From NCBI RefSeq assembly GCF_007747795.1, contig NZ_CP036275.1, positions 6,130,001-6,194,000 on the forward strand: 64,000 nucleotides of DNA, written 5' to 3'. The notes beneath the pieces are model-generated. The model did not search any database. It was given only the letters and a program-made list of their open reading frames with translations, and was not told where the DNA came from. The translations under genes and the position numbers were made by a program. Shown in pieces: positions 9,616-20,000 of this stretch (the first letter of the stretch is position 1; every line of letters begins with the position of its first letter). The stretch is from Maioricimonas rarisocia (GTDB lineage: Bacteria > Planctomycetota > Planctomycetia > Planctomycetales > Planctomycetaceae).

Positions 9616-10311
9616 CTACTCTGACATGGCGTCGATCTTCGCGACGGCCTCCTCTGCTGTCCGCGCAATCTGGCGAAGATTGCTCGCAGCAAGCTTCTGC
9701 GCAAGGGGCAGGTAGGACAAGTGCGGACGCTCGTGGATGGTCTGGGCAATTGCCTCCGGCACGTACTCACAGGCGCCGAAGAACAACTCCGAATCGAGAT
9801 CGTAGTCCGCGTACCGTACCAGCAGATCGAGCAGTGGAGCCGTGTCGTACTCGTCAGCCAGCGACGCCGCCTCGCGGATGAGGGGCAGCAATTCGTCCTG
9901 CGCATCCGCGATGAACGACTGGCGATCAAAGAAAGTATCGAGGGAAACGCCCGACTCGATCGCCCGTTCTGCGGCCTCGATCAACGACTGCAGATCCCGG
10001 AAAACAATCTTTGCAGGTCGTCCGTCGTGCGTGAGGTGAAAGACCGCGCCCGCCTGGGGCGGACCCGGCAGGTAGCAGAGGTGGTCGCTGGTATCGGCAT
10101 CATCGAGAAGAATGCACCGCGACAGGTCCACCAACGGATGGAAGTCGCGAAACTCCAGCGTTAACGTGGCCGCAGTCGCGGGAGTGAGAAAGTTCACCTC
10201 CACATCGTTGCGCCCGGAGTAGTCGCCACTCTCGACCCGCGAATAGAACGCCAGGAGATCCGGCGGGATCTCGTCGACCACTTCAAGCAGCGGCTCGCAG
10301 TACGAACTCAT
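9616..10311 (-). CDS. SMI1/KNR4 (SUKH)-like hypothetical protein
   Basis: A 231-residue cytoplasmic protein. The ATG at 10311 is preferred because GGGAG lies five bases upstream; a GTG at 10323 is the alternative. The first 120 residues resemble a SUKH fold: PPDLLAFYSRVESGDYSG (a helix ending in the typical start of the family), SRCILLDDADTSDHLCYLP, VFHLTHDGRPAKIVF and FRDLQSLIEAA. The C-terminal half is helical without known motifs. SUKH proteins often act as immunity proteins against contact-dependent or polymorphic toxins, but no toxin gene is visible here. The assignment is by pattern only. Confidence 0.6.
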   Translation of the reverse strand: MSSYCEPLLEVVDEIPPDLLAFYSRVESGDYSGRNDVEVNFLTPATAATLTLEFRDFHPLVDLSRCILLDDADTSDHLCYLPGPPQAGAVFHLTHDGRPAKIVFRDLQSLIEAAERAIESGVSLDTFFDRQSFIADAQDELLPLIREAASLADEYDTAPLLDLLVRYADYDLDSELFFGACEYVPEAIAQTIHERPHLSYLPLAQKLAASNLRQIARTAEEAVAKIDAMSE

Positions 10312-10332
10312 CGAGTCTCCCACACCAGATGT

Positions 10333-10581
10333 TTATTCAGTGGCGCCGCTCAGAGCCCCGCCGGCGCAGCAGAATGGGATTTGTTCGAGGGTGGCTGTGG
10401 CTGGAGCAGGCAACGCGAGCGAAGCCATTGAGGGACGGGGCTGGCGAAAACACAGCCGGTCGTCGTACTGCTGGATCCGGGCGAGCAGTCCGTCCTGGAG
10501 CGGATCGGGCACCTCGTCGCCGGAGATGCGGACGCTGAATTCCCGAAACCAGGTCCAGAATGCCGCGGGGGAGAGGCTCAT
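10333..10581 (-). pseudogene. truncated remnant of a small WFRE-type protein
   Basis: The frame begins MSLSPAAFWTWFREFSVRIS and keeps a plausible amphipathic sequence to about DDRLCF (residue 45). After that it becomes a low-complexity run (PSMASLALPAPATATLEQ) that does not look like the start. Small proteins opening with FW-WFR and D-RL-F are known among SUKH/immunity neighbourhoods and normally continue much longer. I infer a gene cut by a frameshift or replacement near 10440; overlapping frames on both strands carry no better protein. It could still be a short expressed gene. Confidence 0.4.
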
Positions 10582-10643
10582 GATGATTTCCGTCGCTGCC
10601 AAGCCGGTTCACTGGACCGTTTCTTCAGTGCCGATGGCACAAC

Positions 10644-10892
10644 TTACTGATCAACACCCGACTGATCCCGCAGCACTCCCTTGACCGTTTCCGTTCGATA
10701 CCGCCCGCCGAACAACTCCGGCTCCACGCCGCGGATCGAAACCAGTACGGTATTCCGCTTTCCACACTTCGGGCAATCGAACACGAAACAATCGTTCATG
10801 CGCGCATCGACTCCCACATCGACCGTTGCCAGGTAGTTGCACTGCGCGCACCTGCCGAAGGTGTACTTCTGGTATTCAGCGAAACGGAACAT
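10644..10892 (-). CDS. small zinc-ribbon protein
   Basis: An 82-residue protein with two CxxC pairs, Cys15/Cys18 (CAQC) and Cys40/Cys43 (CPKC), plus Cys35. The spacing is consistent with a zinc ribbon. The Tyr-Gly-rich C-terminus (GVEPELFGGRYRTETVKG) has no known motif. The start at 10892 (MFRFAEYQKY) is chosen because it begins the folded region; an in-frame ATG at 10928 adds 12 residues without clear coding character. It could bind nucleic acid or protein. The function is not recognisable. Confidence 0.6.
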   Translation of the reverse strand: MFRFAEYQKYTFGRCAQCNYLATVDVGVDARMNDCFVFDCPKCGKRNTVLVSIRGVEPELFGGRYRTETVKGVLRDQSGVDQ

Positions 10893-10985
10893 GACTGCTT
10901 GAGCCTGGTTGCTGCGTCTCACCCCCATGCGTCACGCCGTGCCGGGCGGTTCCAGTACGACTCAACCTCTGGGAGGGATTCCCCG

Positions 10986-11534
10986 TCAGTCCTCCTTGAA
11001 CTCCAGCCCCGCCTCTTCATAGCGGCGACGCTTCTCCGCATAGTCGGCCAGAACCGTGATCGAGCCATCCTGAGAATCGTACGCGTACACCTGCCACGGC
11101 TTGAGCATCTTGAATTCGATCTGCATCTGCTTCGCGTAGTCCATGAACTGGTCAAACGTCGGATTCTCGCCGTACTGGGCTTTGTGCAGATCGATCTGAT
11201 GCTTGAAGTTCATCAGGTGCACGCGCTGACCGAGCACGAAGTACGTCTGCGTCGCCTGCGAGACCGGATCGAGGGCGTTGATCTTCCCGCCGACCTCCTT
11301 GAGATCCGGGTTGTCCGCCATCGCCTTCTGTTTGTCGACGACGCGGGCTTCGACATCCGGGATGCCCCGTTTGGGGGGAGGTGCTGCCGGATCGCCTCCC
11401 TGCGGCTGCTGCGCGACCGGAGGAGGAGCCGGTTCCGGCTCGGCCTGTGCCGCCTCGTCCCTGGCCTTCTCGAGAGCCGAAGGATCGATACACCCAACGC
11501 TCAGACAGATCATCAGCAGCAGTGACCAGCGCAT
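10986..11534 (-). CDS. lipoprotein of unknown function
   Basis: From MRWSLLLMICLSVGC at 11534 the N-terminus is a lipoprotein signal with lipobox LSVGC, so the mature protein should be lipid-anchored in an envelope membrane. An in-frame ATG at 11612 would add 26 residues in front of a perfect signal and is less likely. A Pro/Glu/Gln-rich linker (EPEPAPPPVAQQPQGG, about residues 30-50) precedes a conserved-looking domain with YFVLGQRVHLMNFKHQIDLHKAQYG, FDQFMDYAKQMQIEFKML and DGSITVLADYAEKRRRYEEAG. It lies 82 bases downstream of surE on the same strand and may be co-transcribed. No enzyme motif is seen. Confidence 0.75.
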   Translation of the reverse strand: MRWSLLLMICLSVGCIDPSALEKARDEAAQAEPEPAPPPVAQQPQGGDPAAPPPKRGIPDVEARVVDKQKAMADNPDLKEVGGKINALDPVSQATQTYFVLGQRVHLMNFKHQIDLHKAQYGENPTFDQFMDYAKQMQIEFKMLKPWQVYAYDSQDGSITVLADYAEKRRRYEEAGLEFKED

Positions 11535-11616
11535 GGCGGCCAGACTCCATCGAATGAAACGGGCAGCCTCTCGCGAGGCCGGTCTCCGCGGGCCCTCAGA
11601 CAGTTCCATCATCGTT

Positions 11617-12396
11617 TCACGTTCCCCCCGGCGCGTCCAGTGACAACTCGACGCCCGCCAGTTCGTCGAGGCGGGGCTTCTCGGTCAGGTCGAAGTGCAG
11701 CGGCGTTACAGTCACGTACCCGTCGCGAAGCTCGCGGATGTCGGTCCCCGGCTCCAGCGTGTGATTCCTGATCGGATCCAGACCGCTCCAGTAGTACGGA
11801 CGCCCCCGCGGATCGTGCCGCTTCTCGATCGTGTCCGAGTGCCGGTGCACGCCCATCGGCACCGTTTTCACGCCCTGCGGACCTTCTTCGGACGTGTCGG
11901 GAAAGTTCACGTTCCACAGCTGTCCCTTGTCCGGACTGTGCTCCAGCAACTGCCGGATAAGCGTCACGGCACGTTTCGCCGTCGCGGCGTAATCGGGTGG
12001 AGTTCGCTGTGAGAGAGACACGGCAATGGACGTGATGCCGAAAAAGGCACCCTCGATCGCCGCGGCCACCGTTCCCGAGTAAAGCACGTTAATACCGACG
12101 TTCGCGCCGGAGTTGATGCCGCTGACAATCAGGTCCGGCTCGTGCTCGCAGAACTCGAGCACGCCCATCTTCACGCAGTCGGCCGGGCTCCCGTCCACCG
12201 CCCAGCCAAAGTGCTCTCCCTGCTCCCGGATCTCCTTGACCATGATCGGATGCAGGTACGTGATGCCGTGGCCGACGCCGCTCTGCTCGACCAGCGGAGC
12301 GACCACCCGGACCGTTCCCAGTTCCGTCAGCGGTTCCCGCATCGCCCGCAGGCCGGGGGCATGAATTCCGTCATCGTTAACCAGAAGAATATTCAC
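11617..12396 (-). CDS. surE: 5'/3'-nucleotidase SurE
   Basis: A 259-residue survival protein E. The family dephosphorylates nucleoside 5'- and 3'-monophosphates using a divalent metal, in the cytoplasm. It begins with [15 protein letters not shown], where Asp8 and Asp9 are metal ligands. Ser39 in [11 protein letters not shown] and Asn95 in [11 protein letters not shown] complete the expected metal site. The length is as usual for the family. It is divergent from the sulfatase gene, with 215 bases between. Confidence 0.95.
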   Translation of the reverse strand: MNILLVNDDGIHAPGLRAMREPLTELGTVRVVAPLVEQSGVGHGITYLHPIMVKEIREQGEHFGWAVDGSPADCVKMGVLEFCEHEPDLIVSGINSGANVGINVLYSGTVAAAIEGAFFGITSIAVSLSQRTPPDYAATAKRAVTLIRQLLEHSPDKGQLWNVNFPDTSEEGPQGVKTVPMGVHRHSDTIEKRHDPRGRPYYWSGLDPIRNHTLEPGTDIRELRDGYVTVTPLHFDLTEKPRLDELAGVELSLDAPGGT

Positions 12397-12611
12397 CGCA
12401 GCAGTCCCGTCCGTGAGCGTTCCATGTGATTCAGATCAGGCCGCCTCAGCCTAGCAGCCTGCTGCGCAGCGGAGCAATCCTTGCGGCGGAGCCCCCGTCC
12501 CCGTAGAAACGGTGAACAGGATCTCCTCCCGCTACGAACACTACCTGTCGGCCGGAAGAATTCGGCACATTCGCGATTCAATGACTTCCCGCCGCGGAAA
12601 GGGCTTCCCGG

Positions 12612-14006
12612 ATGCGTCTCCTGATCCCCAGCTTTTGCGTCGTCGTGCTGTCTGTTGTCTTCGGACATGCCTGGAATCCGCTGTCAGCAGCCGATGACCT
12701 GCCTCCCGAAATCGACCTGACGCCTCCTCCGACGAACGTCGTTCTCATCGTCGCGGACGACCTCGGTTATGGCGACCTGGGCTGCTACGGGGCTCCGGAT
12801 GTCAAGACGCCCGTCCTCGACCAGATGGCGCGGGACGGCATCCGGTTCACGCAGTTCTACTCCAACGGGCCCGAATGCTCCCCCACCCGCACCGCCCTGA
12901 TGACCGGCCGCTATCAGCAGCGGGTCGGCGGCCTCGAGTGCGCCATCGGAACGCACAACGTCGGCCGGTACGACGATGCCATCCGCCTTGCGGAAGAAAA
13001 CGAGCTCGGTCTGCCCCCCTCCGAAAACCGCCTCGTTCGCCGCCTGAAGCAGGCCGGCTACACATGCGGGCTGTTCGGCAAATGGCACCTGGGCTACGAG
13101 CCACACATGTGGCCGCACGAACAGGGATTCGACAGAGCGTTCGGCTGCCTGGGAGGGAACGTCGACTACTTCCGGCACACCGAGAACGACGGCTGGAACA
13201 CCCTCTTCTCCGGGGACCAGCTGATCGAGCGGGACGGCTACATGACCGAGCTGATTACCGATGCCGCCCTCGACTGGTACGGCAGCGTGAAGAACCGTCC
13301 GTTCTTTCTGTACGTCCCTTACACCGCGCCACACAGTCCGATTCAGGTGCCCGGAGACGACACCGGCAAGCTCACGCCGCTCGATGAGTGGAATCACGGC
13401 CCCCGCCACAAGTATGCCGCAATGGTCGAGCTCATGGACCGGGGGATCGGCCGGCTTCTCGATGCGCTTCAGAACGATGACCTCGCACAGAACACCCTCG
13501 TCATCTTCATGAGCGACAACGGTGCCGACCACAACGGCCGCAACGCCCCGTGGTCGGGCAACAAGGGGGGCCTGTTCGAAGGGGGCATCCGCGTTCCCTG
13601 CATTGTCCGCTGGCCGGGCCGGCTTCCCGAGGGGCAGGTCGTCAATCACCCGGCCATTACGATGGACTTCACGGTCTCAATGCTCCGCGCAGCCGAGGGA
13701 CAGGCCGACAGCTCGGGCGAGTTCGACGGCATCGACATCCTGAAGCAGATCGAGGAGGACCGGCCGGCAGAGGACCGCACGCTCTTCTGGCGGGCCCGGC
13801 GGGGGGACCGGACGTGGAAAGCGGTCCGTAGCGGCTCCCTCAAGCGGATCTGGAAAGCGGAGGGCGACGAACAGCAGCAGTGGCTGTTCGATCTCGCAGA
13901 CGATCCGCGAGAACAGCACAACCTGCTCGAGGAACGTCCCTCAGACGCCCGGCAGCTGGCGGAACTGTACAAGAACTGGGAACAGGACGTTCGCGCGAGC
14001 CGCTGA
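12612..14006 (+). CDS. exported type I sulfatase
   Basis: A 464-residue secreted sulfatase that hydrolyses a sulfate ester, most likely on a polysaccharide. A signal peptide covers residues 1-27 (VVLSVVFGHAWNPLSAA). The metal/active-site start is VLIVADDLGYGDLGCYG, and Cys89 in CSPTRTALMTGRYQ fits the C-x-P-x-R site that is oxidised to formylglycine. GKWHLGYEP, FFLYVPYTAPHSP and FMSDNGADHNG are further conserved blocks. The substrate cannot be told. A formylglycine-generating or anaerobic maturase is not in the window. Confidence 0.93.
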   Translation: MRLLIPSFCVVVLSVVFGHAWNPLSAADDLPPEIDLTPPPTNVVLIVADDLGYGDLGCYGAPDVKTPVLDQMARDGIRFTQFYSNGPECSPTRTALMTGRYQQRVGGLECAIGTHNVGRYDDAIRLAEENELGLPPSENRLVRRLKQAGYTCGLFGKWHLGYEPHMWPHEQGFDRAFGCLGGNVDYFRHTENDGWNTLFSGDQLIERDGYMTELITDAALDWYGSVKNRPFFLYVPYTAPHSPIQVPGDDTGKLTPLDEWNHGPRHKYAAMVELMDRGIGRLLDALQNDDLAQNTLVIFMSDNGADHNGRNAPWSGNKGGLFEGGIRVPCIVRWPGRLPEGQVVNHPAITMDFTVSMLRAAEGQADSSGEFDGIDILKQIEEDRPAEDRTLFWRARRGDRTWKAVRSGSLKRIWKAEGDEQQQWLFDLADDPREQHNLLEERPSDARQLAELYKNWEQDVRASR

Positions 14007-14054
14007 CCTGAGACCGTCATCACCAGAAAGGTGCCGGCGAAGCAATTCCGCAGA

Positions 14055-14426
14055 TCAGTCGTCGTCTTCGGCGTTCTTGATCTCGTGGATCGCTTCGGCC
14101 CGGGTATCGGTCAGAATCCAGAGCTGGTGCAGGTTCGTGACCTCGAGGACCTCGCGGCAGTAGGGCTGCAGTCCGCAGATGGCGAACCGCCCCTGCCCCT
14201 CTTTCTTCATGCGGTTCCACAGCCGGAACAGCTGCTCGATAAACGACGAGCCGAAGAAGCTGGTGTGCGACAGGTCGATCACGACGCCGGCGGTCTGCTG
14301 GGCGGCCGCCTGAGTGAGCACGTCCGCCACGGCATCGATCCGGTCTTCGCCGATGCTGTCGAAGTCCTGCCCGAAGACCACAACGGTGACGCCGTCTTCG
14401 TGCTGAATATCTGGAGAGGATGCCAT
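14055..14426 (-). CDS. STAS-domain protein (anti-sigma factor antagonist-like)
   Basis: A 123-residue single STAS domain. The central [16 protein letters not shown] (residues 51-66) corresponds to the family's DLS...DSSG loop, where Ser60 or Ser61 could be the phosphorylatable serine. The protein would bind a partner kinase or anti-sigma factor in the cytoplasm. It lies convergent with the sulfatase gene. No anti-sigma kinase is next to it, so its partner is unknown. The last residues (NAEDDD) are acidic and of no known role. Confidence 0.82.
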   Translation of the reverse strand: MASSPDIQHEDGVTVVVFGQDFDSIGEDRIDAVADVLTQAAAQQTAGVVIDLSHTSFFGSSFIEQLFRLWNRMKKEGQGRFAICGLQPYCREVLEVTNLHQLWILTDTRAEAIHEIKNAEDDD

Positions 14427-14792
14427 CAGTCGCTCATCGACTCGGGTCCCGCCGGCGGGAGGATCTGGGACGGATCAACGCAGCCTGTTCCATCATGGTA
14501 CTCGGGTCCTGACCCGTGTCAAACCGCGGAACAGGCGACGCCCCTGACATTCCGGAACCGCTCGCGCGACGAACACATTGGGAAAGCTGCGGCAACGGTA
14601 GCAGGCAGGCCGAGTCGGCACGTTGCATCGGGGGGCGTGGATGTTTCTGGCGAGTCTGCTACCATGAGGAACTCGCCACGTCGCCGGCGATTCGCGGGCA
14701 CCGGTGTTCCGCCCGGCGTGGCGGGACGGCATACCATTCGAAAACCCACCAGAGATGCATTCATAACGTCCCCCAACCTGAGGAGATTGCGT
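14427..14792. other. intergenic region upstream of the DUF1080-cytochrome gene
   Basis: A 366-base divergent region. A 6-bp inverted repeat CGGGTC-CT-GACCCG lies at 14503-14516. An open frame on the plus strand runs through here into the next gene, but has no coding look before 14793. No convincing sigma-70 promoter was seen. Confidence 0.4.
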
Positions 14793-17700
14793 GTGATTCG
14801 AGCGCTCACACTCATCTGCCTGCTCTCGGCAGCCGGTACCGCCGCTGCTGCCGACGACGGCTTCGTTGATCTGTTTAACGGCAAGGACCTTTCCGGCTGG
14901 AAGGGAGACTCCGACCTGTGGACCGTCGAAGACGGTACCATCACCGGACGCACCAAAGGCCCCGATCATCTTCCCCACAACAAGTTCCTGATCTGGTCCG
15001 GCGGGACCGTTGGCGACTTCGAGCTGCGATTGAAGTTCCGCCTCGAAGGGAACAACAATTCCGGCGTCATGTACCGCGCCCAGCATCTCGAAGATGCCGG
15101 CGACTGGGTCATGGGGGGCTACCAGGCCGACATCCACGCCAACGCACCGTACACCGGCATGCTGTACGACGAGCGGGGACGTGGCATCGTGGCCCAGCGC
15201 GGCCAGAAAGTGACCGTCACCGCAAAGGGCGAAAAGAAAGCCTCCAAACTCGATGTGCCCGTTGAATCGCTCGACCTGACCGAGTGGCACGAAATGACGG
15301 TGATTGCCCGGGGCAATCACCTCATCCACAAGATCGACGGCGTCACCACCGTCGAGATCATCGACGAGCAGGAATCTGAGCGGGAAATGGAAGGTCTTAT
15401 CGGCCTGCAGGTCCATCGCGGCCCGGCCATGACCGTCCAGTTCAAGGACATTCAACTCAAGAAGCTCGACGGCAAGGACGCAAAGGCATCGACCGCCGAC
15501 GCCTCTCAGCCCGAGTGGATCTGGCTGCAGGACGGTGACAAGCCGGCCGACAAGGTGTACTTCCGCAAGGAGATCCAGGTCCGCGGCAACGTCGCCGCTG
15601 CACGCGTTTACGCGACCTGCGACAACTCGATGACCCTGTTCATCGACGGCGAGAAGATCTTCTCGCATGGCTCGTGGGAAAGCCCGGTCTTCAAGGACGT
15701 CACCAAGCTGTTCGCGAAGGAAACGCCCGGCGGTAAGCACGTGATCGCCATCGAAGCCGCCAATGCCGGCGGTATCGCCGGTCTGCTGTTCAAGCTGGAC
15801 CTGGAGTCCGGCTGGCGCAAGGACTGGACAATCCAGAGCGACGATACGTGGCAGGCCTCGACCAAGGCGGCCCGCGGCTGGAAGACGGCCGGTTTCAAGC
15901 CGAAGTGGGAGACCGCGCAGGTCGTCGCACCGCTCACCTCCGCTCCCTGGAACATGACGCCCGAGAAGCTGGCGGCCGCATCTCCGCTGCGGGAACCGAC
16001 TGCCACTCCGGTCGATCAGCTCAAGGTCGCCAAGGGCTTCAAGGTCGAGCTTCTCCACACCGTCCCCAAGGACGAGCAGGGCTCCTGGGTCAGCATGTGC
16101 ACCGACCCGCAGGGCCGCCTGATCGTCTGTGACCAGTACGGCGGGCTCTTCCGCGTGACGCCTCCCGGCATCAACGACGCTGAAGAACTTGTCATCGAGC
16201 CGATCAACGTCGACATCGGCGAGGCACAGGGTCTGCTCTGGGCCTTCGACAGCCTGTACGTCGTCGTCAACACCGGTGGCAAGTACGAGAGCGGCGTGTA
16301 TCGCGTCACCGACACCGACGGCGACGACCAGCTCGATACGCTCGAGACGCTCCGCAAGCTGAACGGTCGCGGCGAGCACGGGCCGCACGCGATTCTCGTT
16401 ACGCCCGATGGCGAATCGCTGTTCGTCGTCTGCGGCAACAACACCAAACTGACCGAATTCGAAACCTCGCGCGTTCCGCGCGTGTGGGACGAAGACCTGC
16501 TGCTGCCCCGGACCTACGGTCGTGGCTTCATGAAGGGCACGCCCGCTCCGGGTGGCTACATCAGCCGCATGGACCCGGACGGCAAGAACTGGGAGCTCGT
16601 CGCGGTCGGCTTCCGGAACGAGTACGACGCGGCCCTCAATGCCGACGGAGAACTGTTCAGCTACGACGCCGACATGGAATGGGACATGAACACGCCGTGG
16701 TATCGCCCCACGCGCGTCTGTCACACCGTCAGCGGCGTTGACTTCGGCTGGCGCAACGGTGCCGGCAAGTGGCCGGTCTACTATGCCGACACGCTCCCGC
16801 CGGTCGTCAATGTCGGCCCCGGGTCGCCCACCGGTGTCGCCTTCGGCTACGGCGCGAAGTTCCCGGCGAAGTACCAGCGGGCCCTGTTCATCAACGACTG
16901 GAGCTACGGCAAACTGTACGCCGTCCACATGACCCCCGAAGGCTCCACCTACAAGGGGACGCTCGAAGAGTTCATCACCGGCACACCGCTGCCGCTGACC
17001 GACATCGTCGTCAACCCGGTCGACGGGGCGATGTATTTTGCCATCGGCGGCCGTCGCGTGCAGTCCGGTCTGTACCGGGTCACCTACGCCGGCGACGAAT
17101 CGACCGAACCGGCCGAGCTGACGGATTCCGAAGGGGCCGAGGCCCGCGCCACGCGCAAGAAGCTCGAAGAACTGCATCTGGGTGATCATCCGGATGCGGT
17201 CGACATCGCCTGGCCGCACCTCAGTTCCGACGACCGCTTCATCCGCTACGCCGCCCGCGTCGCCATCGAGCACCGGCCGGCCGAGGAGTGGCAGGACCGG
17301 GCTCTGGAAGAGACTAATCCGCAGGCGGCTCTGGAAGCACTGCTGGCTCTGGCCCGCGTGCACGAACGGGCCGAACGGAAGGAAAACGAAGCCTACGATT
17401 CCCTCCCGCCCAACTGGGAGAGCGCCGATCCCGAAATCGATGCGGAACTCTCGGCAGTCCGGGACAGCCTGCTGGCCGCTCTGCAGCGGCTCTCGTGGGA
17501 GGATCTCTCGCACGATCAGAAGCTGCATCTGCTCCGCAACTACACGCTGGCCTTCTCGCGGTTCGGTCGTCCGGAGAGCACGACCCGCGAGCAGCTGATC
17601 GAGCGGTTCAGCCCGCAGGTTCCTGCCGACTCGCCCGAGCTCAACTCCGAGCTGCTGGCCCTGCTGGTCTACCTGCAGGCACCTGAAGCAGCGGCCAAGG

Positions 17701-18497
17701 GAGTCGAACTTCTGGCCAACGCGCCCACGCAGGAACAGCAGATCGACTTCGCCAAGACGCTGCGTCATCTCACCAACGGCTGGAACGATGAGCTGCGGCA
17801 GGAATACCTGAAGTGGTTCACGCGGGCGGCGACGTTCCGCGGCGGGGCCAGCTTCGGCCTGTTCGTGCAGCACATCAAGGAAGACGCCATCGCTCACCTG
17901 AGCGACGAAGAGAAGGAACGCTTCAAGGAGATCCTTGAAGCGCAGCCGCCGTCCAACGCTCCGGTCATCGCGGCCGCACCCCGGCCGTTCGTGAAGGACT
18001 GGACGATGGACGAACTCATCCCTGTCGTCGAGAACGGCCTGAAGGGTCGCGACTACAACCGGGGCCGCATGCTCTTCGGGGCCGCCAACTGCTACGCCTG
18101 CCACCGGTTCAACAACGAGGGAGGAGCCATCGGGCCGGACCTGACGGCACTCTCGGGACGCTTCAGCCCCCGCGAGATCCTCTCGTCGATCGTCGAACCG
18201 AGCAAGGTGATCAGCGACCAGTACGCCGCGGTCCAGATCCTCACTGACGACGGCGACGTCATCACCGGCCGGATCGTCAACCTGGCCGGCGACACGTTCC
18301 GCATCAACACAAACATGCTCGATCCGAACGCCCTGGTCGGCGTCGATCGCAAGCAGATCGAAGAGATGCAGCCGTCGAAGACGTCGATGATGCCCAAGGG
18401 CCTGCTCAACTCGCTCAACGAGGAAGAGATTCTGGACCTGATGGCGTATCTGATTTCGCGGGGTGACCGTAACCACCCGGTGTTTCAGAAGCAGTAA
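14793..18497 (+). CDS. secreted DUF1080 / beta-propeller / HEAT / cytochrome c fusion
   Basis: A 1234-residue multi-domain protein started at GTG 14793, with AGGAG seven bases upstream and an export signal [24 protein letters not shown]1080 (3-keto-disaccharide hydrolase-like) lectin-fold domain comes first ([20 protein letters not shown]). A linker of beta-sandwich character follows ([14 protein letters not shown]). Next is a PVC-type membrane-bound dehydrogenase propeller (from [15 protein letters not shown] through [11 protein letters not shown]), then helical HEAT-like repeats. At the C-terminus is a cytochrome c with CYACH at Cys1100-Cys1103-His1104 and the family block [20 protein letters not shown]. 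It probably combines sugar binding or oxidation with electron transfer at the cell surface. Catalytic activity is not proven by sequence. Confidence 0.9.
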   Translation: MIRALTLICLLSAAGTAAAADDGFVDLFNGKDLSGWKGDSDLWTVEDGTITGRTKGPDHLPHNKFLIWSGGTVGDFELRLKFRLEGNNNSGVMYRAQHLEDAGDWVMGGYQADIHANAPYTGMLYDERGRGIVAQRGQKVTVTAKGEKKASKLDVPVESLDLTEWHEMTVIARGNHLIHKIDGVTTVEIIDEQESEREMEGLIGLQVHRGPAMTVQFKDIQLKKLDGKDAKASTADASQPEWIWLQDGDKPADKVYFRKEIQVRGNVAAARVYATCDNSMTLFIDGEKIFSHGSWESPVFKDVTKLFAKETPGGKHVIAIEAANAGGIAGLLFKLDLESGWRKDWTIQSDDTWQASTKAARGWKTAGFKPKWETAQVVAPLTSAPWNMTPEKLAAASPLREPTATPVDQLKVAKGFKVELLHTVPKDEQGSWVSMCTDPQGRLIVCDQYGGLFRVTPPGINDAEELVIEPINVDIGEAQGLLWAFDSLYVVVNTGGKYESGVYRVTDTDGDDQLDTLETLRKLNGRGEHGPHAILVTPDGESLFVVCGNNTKLTEFETSRVPRVWDEDLLLPRTYGRGFMKGTPAPGGYISRMDPDGKNWELVAVGFRNEYDAALNADGELFSYDADMEWDMNTPWYRPTRVCHTVSGVDFGWRNGAGKWPVYYADTLPPVVNVGPGSPTGVAFGYGAKFPAKYQRALFINDWSYGKLYAVHMTPEGSTYKGTLEEFITGTPLPLTDIVVNPVDGAMYFAIGGRRVQSGLYRVTYAGDESTEPAELTDSEGAEARATRKKLEELHLGDHPDAVDIAWPHLSSDDRFIRYAARVAIEHRPAEEWQDRALEETNPQAALEALLALARVHERAERKENEAYDSLPPNWESADPEIDAELSAVRDSLLAALQRLSWEDLSHDQKLHLLRNYTLAFSRFGRPESTTREQLIERFSPQVPADSPELNSELLALLVYLQAPEAAAKGVELLANAPTQEQQIDFAKTLRHLTNGWNDELRQEYLKWFTRAATFRGGASFGLFVQHIKEDAIAHLSDEEKERFKEILEAQPPSNAPVIAAAPRPFVKDWTMDELIPVVENGLKGRDYNRGRMLFGAANCYACHRFNNEGGAIGPDLTALSGRFSPREILSSIVEPSKVISDQYAAVQILTDDGDVITGRIVNLAGDTFRINTNMLDPNALVGVDRKQIEEMQPSKTSMMPKGLLNSLNEEEILDLMAYLISRGDRNHPVFQKQ

Positions 18498-18510
18498 TAC
18501 TCGCGTTTGA

Positions 18511-18545
18511 GGGGGAACGCGGGGCGTCCGGCTTCGCGTTCCCCC
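18511..18545 (+). terminator. 11-bp perfect hairpin between the two DUF1080 genes
   Basis: GGGGGAACGCG at 18511-18521 pairs fully with CGCGTTCCCCC at 18535-18545 around a 13-base loop. No T-run follows (next bases ATATG), so it may stabilise mRNA ends or partly attenuate rather than act as a classic intrinsic terminator. It lies 14 bases after the upstream stop codon and 65 bases before the next start. Confidence 0.6.
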
Positions 18546-18610
18546 ATATGATCGTTCGGGTTCAGCGCTCGGGGCCTGTTCCCCTGCCGGACCGTCTCAG
18601 GAGACACACC

Positions 18611-19933
18611 GTGAAGCAACCTGCTGTGAAGTTCCTCATCCTGGCTCTGTGCCTGGCCACCTCGGGCGCCCTCACCGCGGCCGAACCGGCCGTCAATCCG
18701 CCCGAAGGGTTCGAGCCGCTGTTCAACGGTCAGGATCTGACCGGCTGGCACGGCATGCCTCACTTCGATCCCCGCAAGCTGGAGGCGATGTCGGAGGAGG
18801 AGCGTCAGGCGAAGATCGACGAGTGGACCGCCGACGCGAAGGAACACTGGAGCGTCGAGAACGGCGAACTCGTCAACGATGGTCATGGTGCCTACCTGAC
18901 CACCGACCGCGAATTCACCGATTACGAACTGCTGATCGACTACAAAACCGTCCCGAAGGCGGACAGCGGCATCTACCTCAAGGAAACGCCGCAGGTCCAG
19001 ATCTGGGACTTCACCGAAGAAGGTGGCAAGTGGAAGATCGGTGCCGACAAGGGCTCGGGCGGTCTGTGGAACAACTCCCCCGGTGCTCCCGGCAAGGACC
19101 CCAGTGTTCTCGCCGACAAACCCTTCGGTGAATGGAACAGCTTCCGCATCGTCCAGGTCGGTGCCCGCACCAGCATCTGGCTCAATGGTGAGCAGGTCGT
19201 CGACCACGCCATCATGGAGAACTACTGGGATCGCAACAGCCCGCTGTTCCGCTCCGGCAGCATTCAGCTGCAGACGCACGGCGGCGAGATTCGCTGGAAG
19301 AACATCTACCTCCGCGAGATCGGTTCCGAAGAGGCCAACGAAATCCTCGCCTCGCATGGCGACAGCGGATTCGAGTCGGTCTTCAACGGCAAGGACCTGA
19401 CCGGCTGGCAGGGTGCGACCGAGAACTATGAAGTCGTCGACGGTGCCATTCGCTGTAAGGCAGGCCATGGCGGCACCCTCTACACCGACAAGAAGTACGC
19501 TAACTTCGTCGCCCGTGTCGAATTCAAGCTGCCTCCTGGGGGCAACAACGGCCTGGCCATCCGCTACCCCGGCGACGGCAACCCCGCCTACCAGGGCATG
19601 ACCGAACTGCAGGTGCTCGACTCCGAGCATCCGAAGTACGCCAAGCTCGATCCGCGGCAGTACCACGGCTCGGCTTACGGCATCATCGCCGCTCACCGCG
19701 GCTACCTCCGCCCCGTCGGCGAATGGAACTTCCAGGAGGTGACCGTGAAGGGTTCGACGATTCGCGTCGAACTGAACGGCAACGTCATCCTCGATGGCGA
19801 CCTGAGTGAAGTGACCGAGTACATGGCGAACTCGCCGCACCCGGGCAAGGACCTCGAAGAAGGCTACTTCGGGTTTGCCGGCCACAACGACCCGGTCGAG
19901 TTCCGGAACGTCGAGATCCGCACGCTCGACTGA
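18611..19933 (+). CDS. exported double DUF1080 (3-keto-disaccharide hydrolase-like) protein
   Basis: A 440-residue secreted protein with two DUF1080 domains. The first opens FEPLFNGQDLTGWHG and the second FESVFNGKDLTGWQG, each ending in a beta-strand typical of the family (for example IRWKNIYLREI and VEFRNVEIRTLD). GTG 18611 is chosen because AGGAGA lies just upstream and a signal peptide (KFLILALCLATSGALTAA) follows; the frame is open to an ATG at 18548. DUF1080 domains are laminin-G-like folds linked to hydrolysis of 3-ketoglucosides and to sugar binding. It follows the DUF1080-cytochrome gene and probably acts on the same class of substrate. Confidence 0.88.
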   Translation: MKQPAVKFLILALCLATSGALTAAEPAVNPPEGFEPLFNGQDLTGWHGMPHFDPRKLEAMSEEERQAKIDEWTADAKEHWSVENGELVNDGHGAYLTTDREFTDYELLIDYKTVPKADSGIYLKETPQVQIWDFTEEGGKWKIGADKGSGGLWNNSPGAPGKDPSVLADKPFGEWNSFRIVQVGARTSIWLNGEQVVDHAIMENYWDRNSPLFRSGSIQLQTHGGEIRWKNIYLREIGSEEANEILASHGDSGFESVFNGKDLTGWQGATENYEVVDGAIRCKAGHGGTLYTDKKYANFVARVEFKLPPGGNNGLAIRYPGDGNPAYQGMTELQVLDSEHPKYAKLDPRQYHGSAYGIIAAHRGYLRPVGEWNFQEVTVKGSTIRVELNGNVILDGDLSEVTEYMANSPHPGKDLEEGYFGFAGHNDPVEFRNVEIRTLD

Positions 19934-19963
19934 CGCAGCTTGCGATCGGTAAGCGGCAATTTG

Positions 19964-20000
19964 AACTCCGCGAAGTCCCCGTGACGTCGCGGAGTTTTTT
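19964..20000 (+). terminator. Rho-independent terminator after the double DUF1080 gene
   Basis: AACTCCGCGA (19964-19973) pairs with TCGCGGAGTT (19987-19996) around a 13-base loop and is followed directly by a six-T run (19995-20000). It lies 31 bases beyond the stop codon on the same strand. Confidence 0.9.

Noticed and set aside
14493-18476. A 1327-codon open frame on the minus strand opposite the DUF1080-cytochrome gene
   Set aside because: The plus strand has continuous family homology, an export signal and a CxxCH site. The minus frame is a high-GC shadow without motifs.
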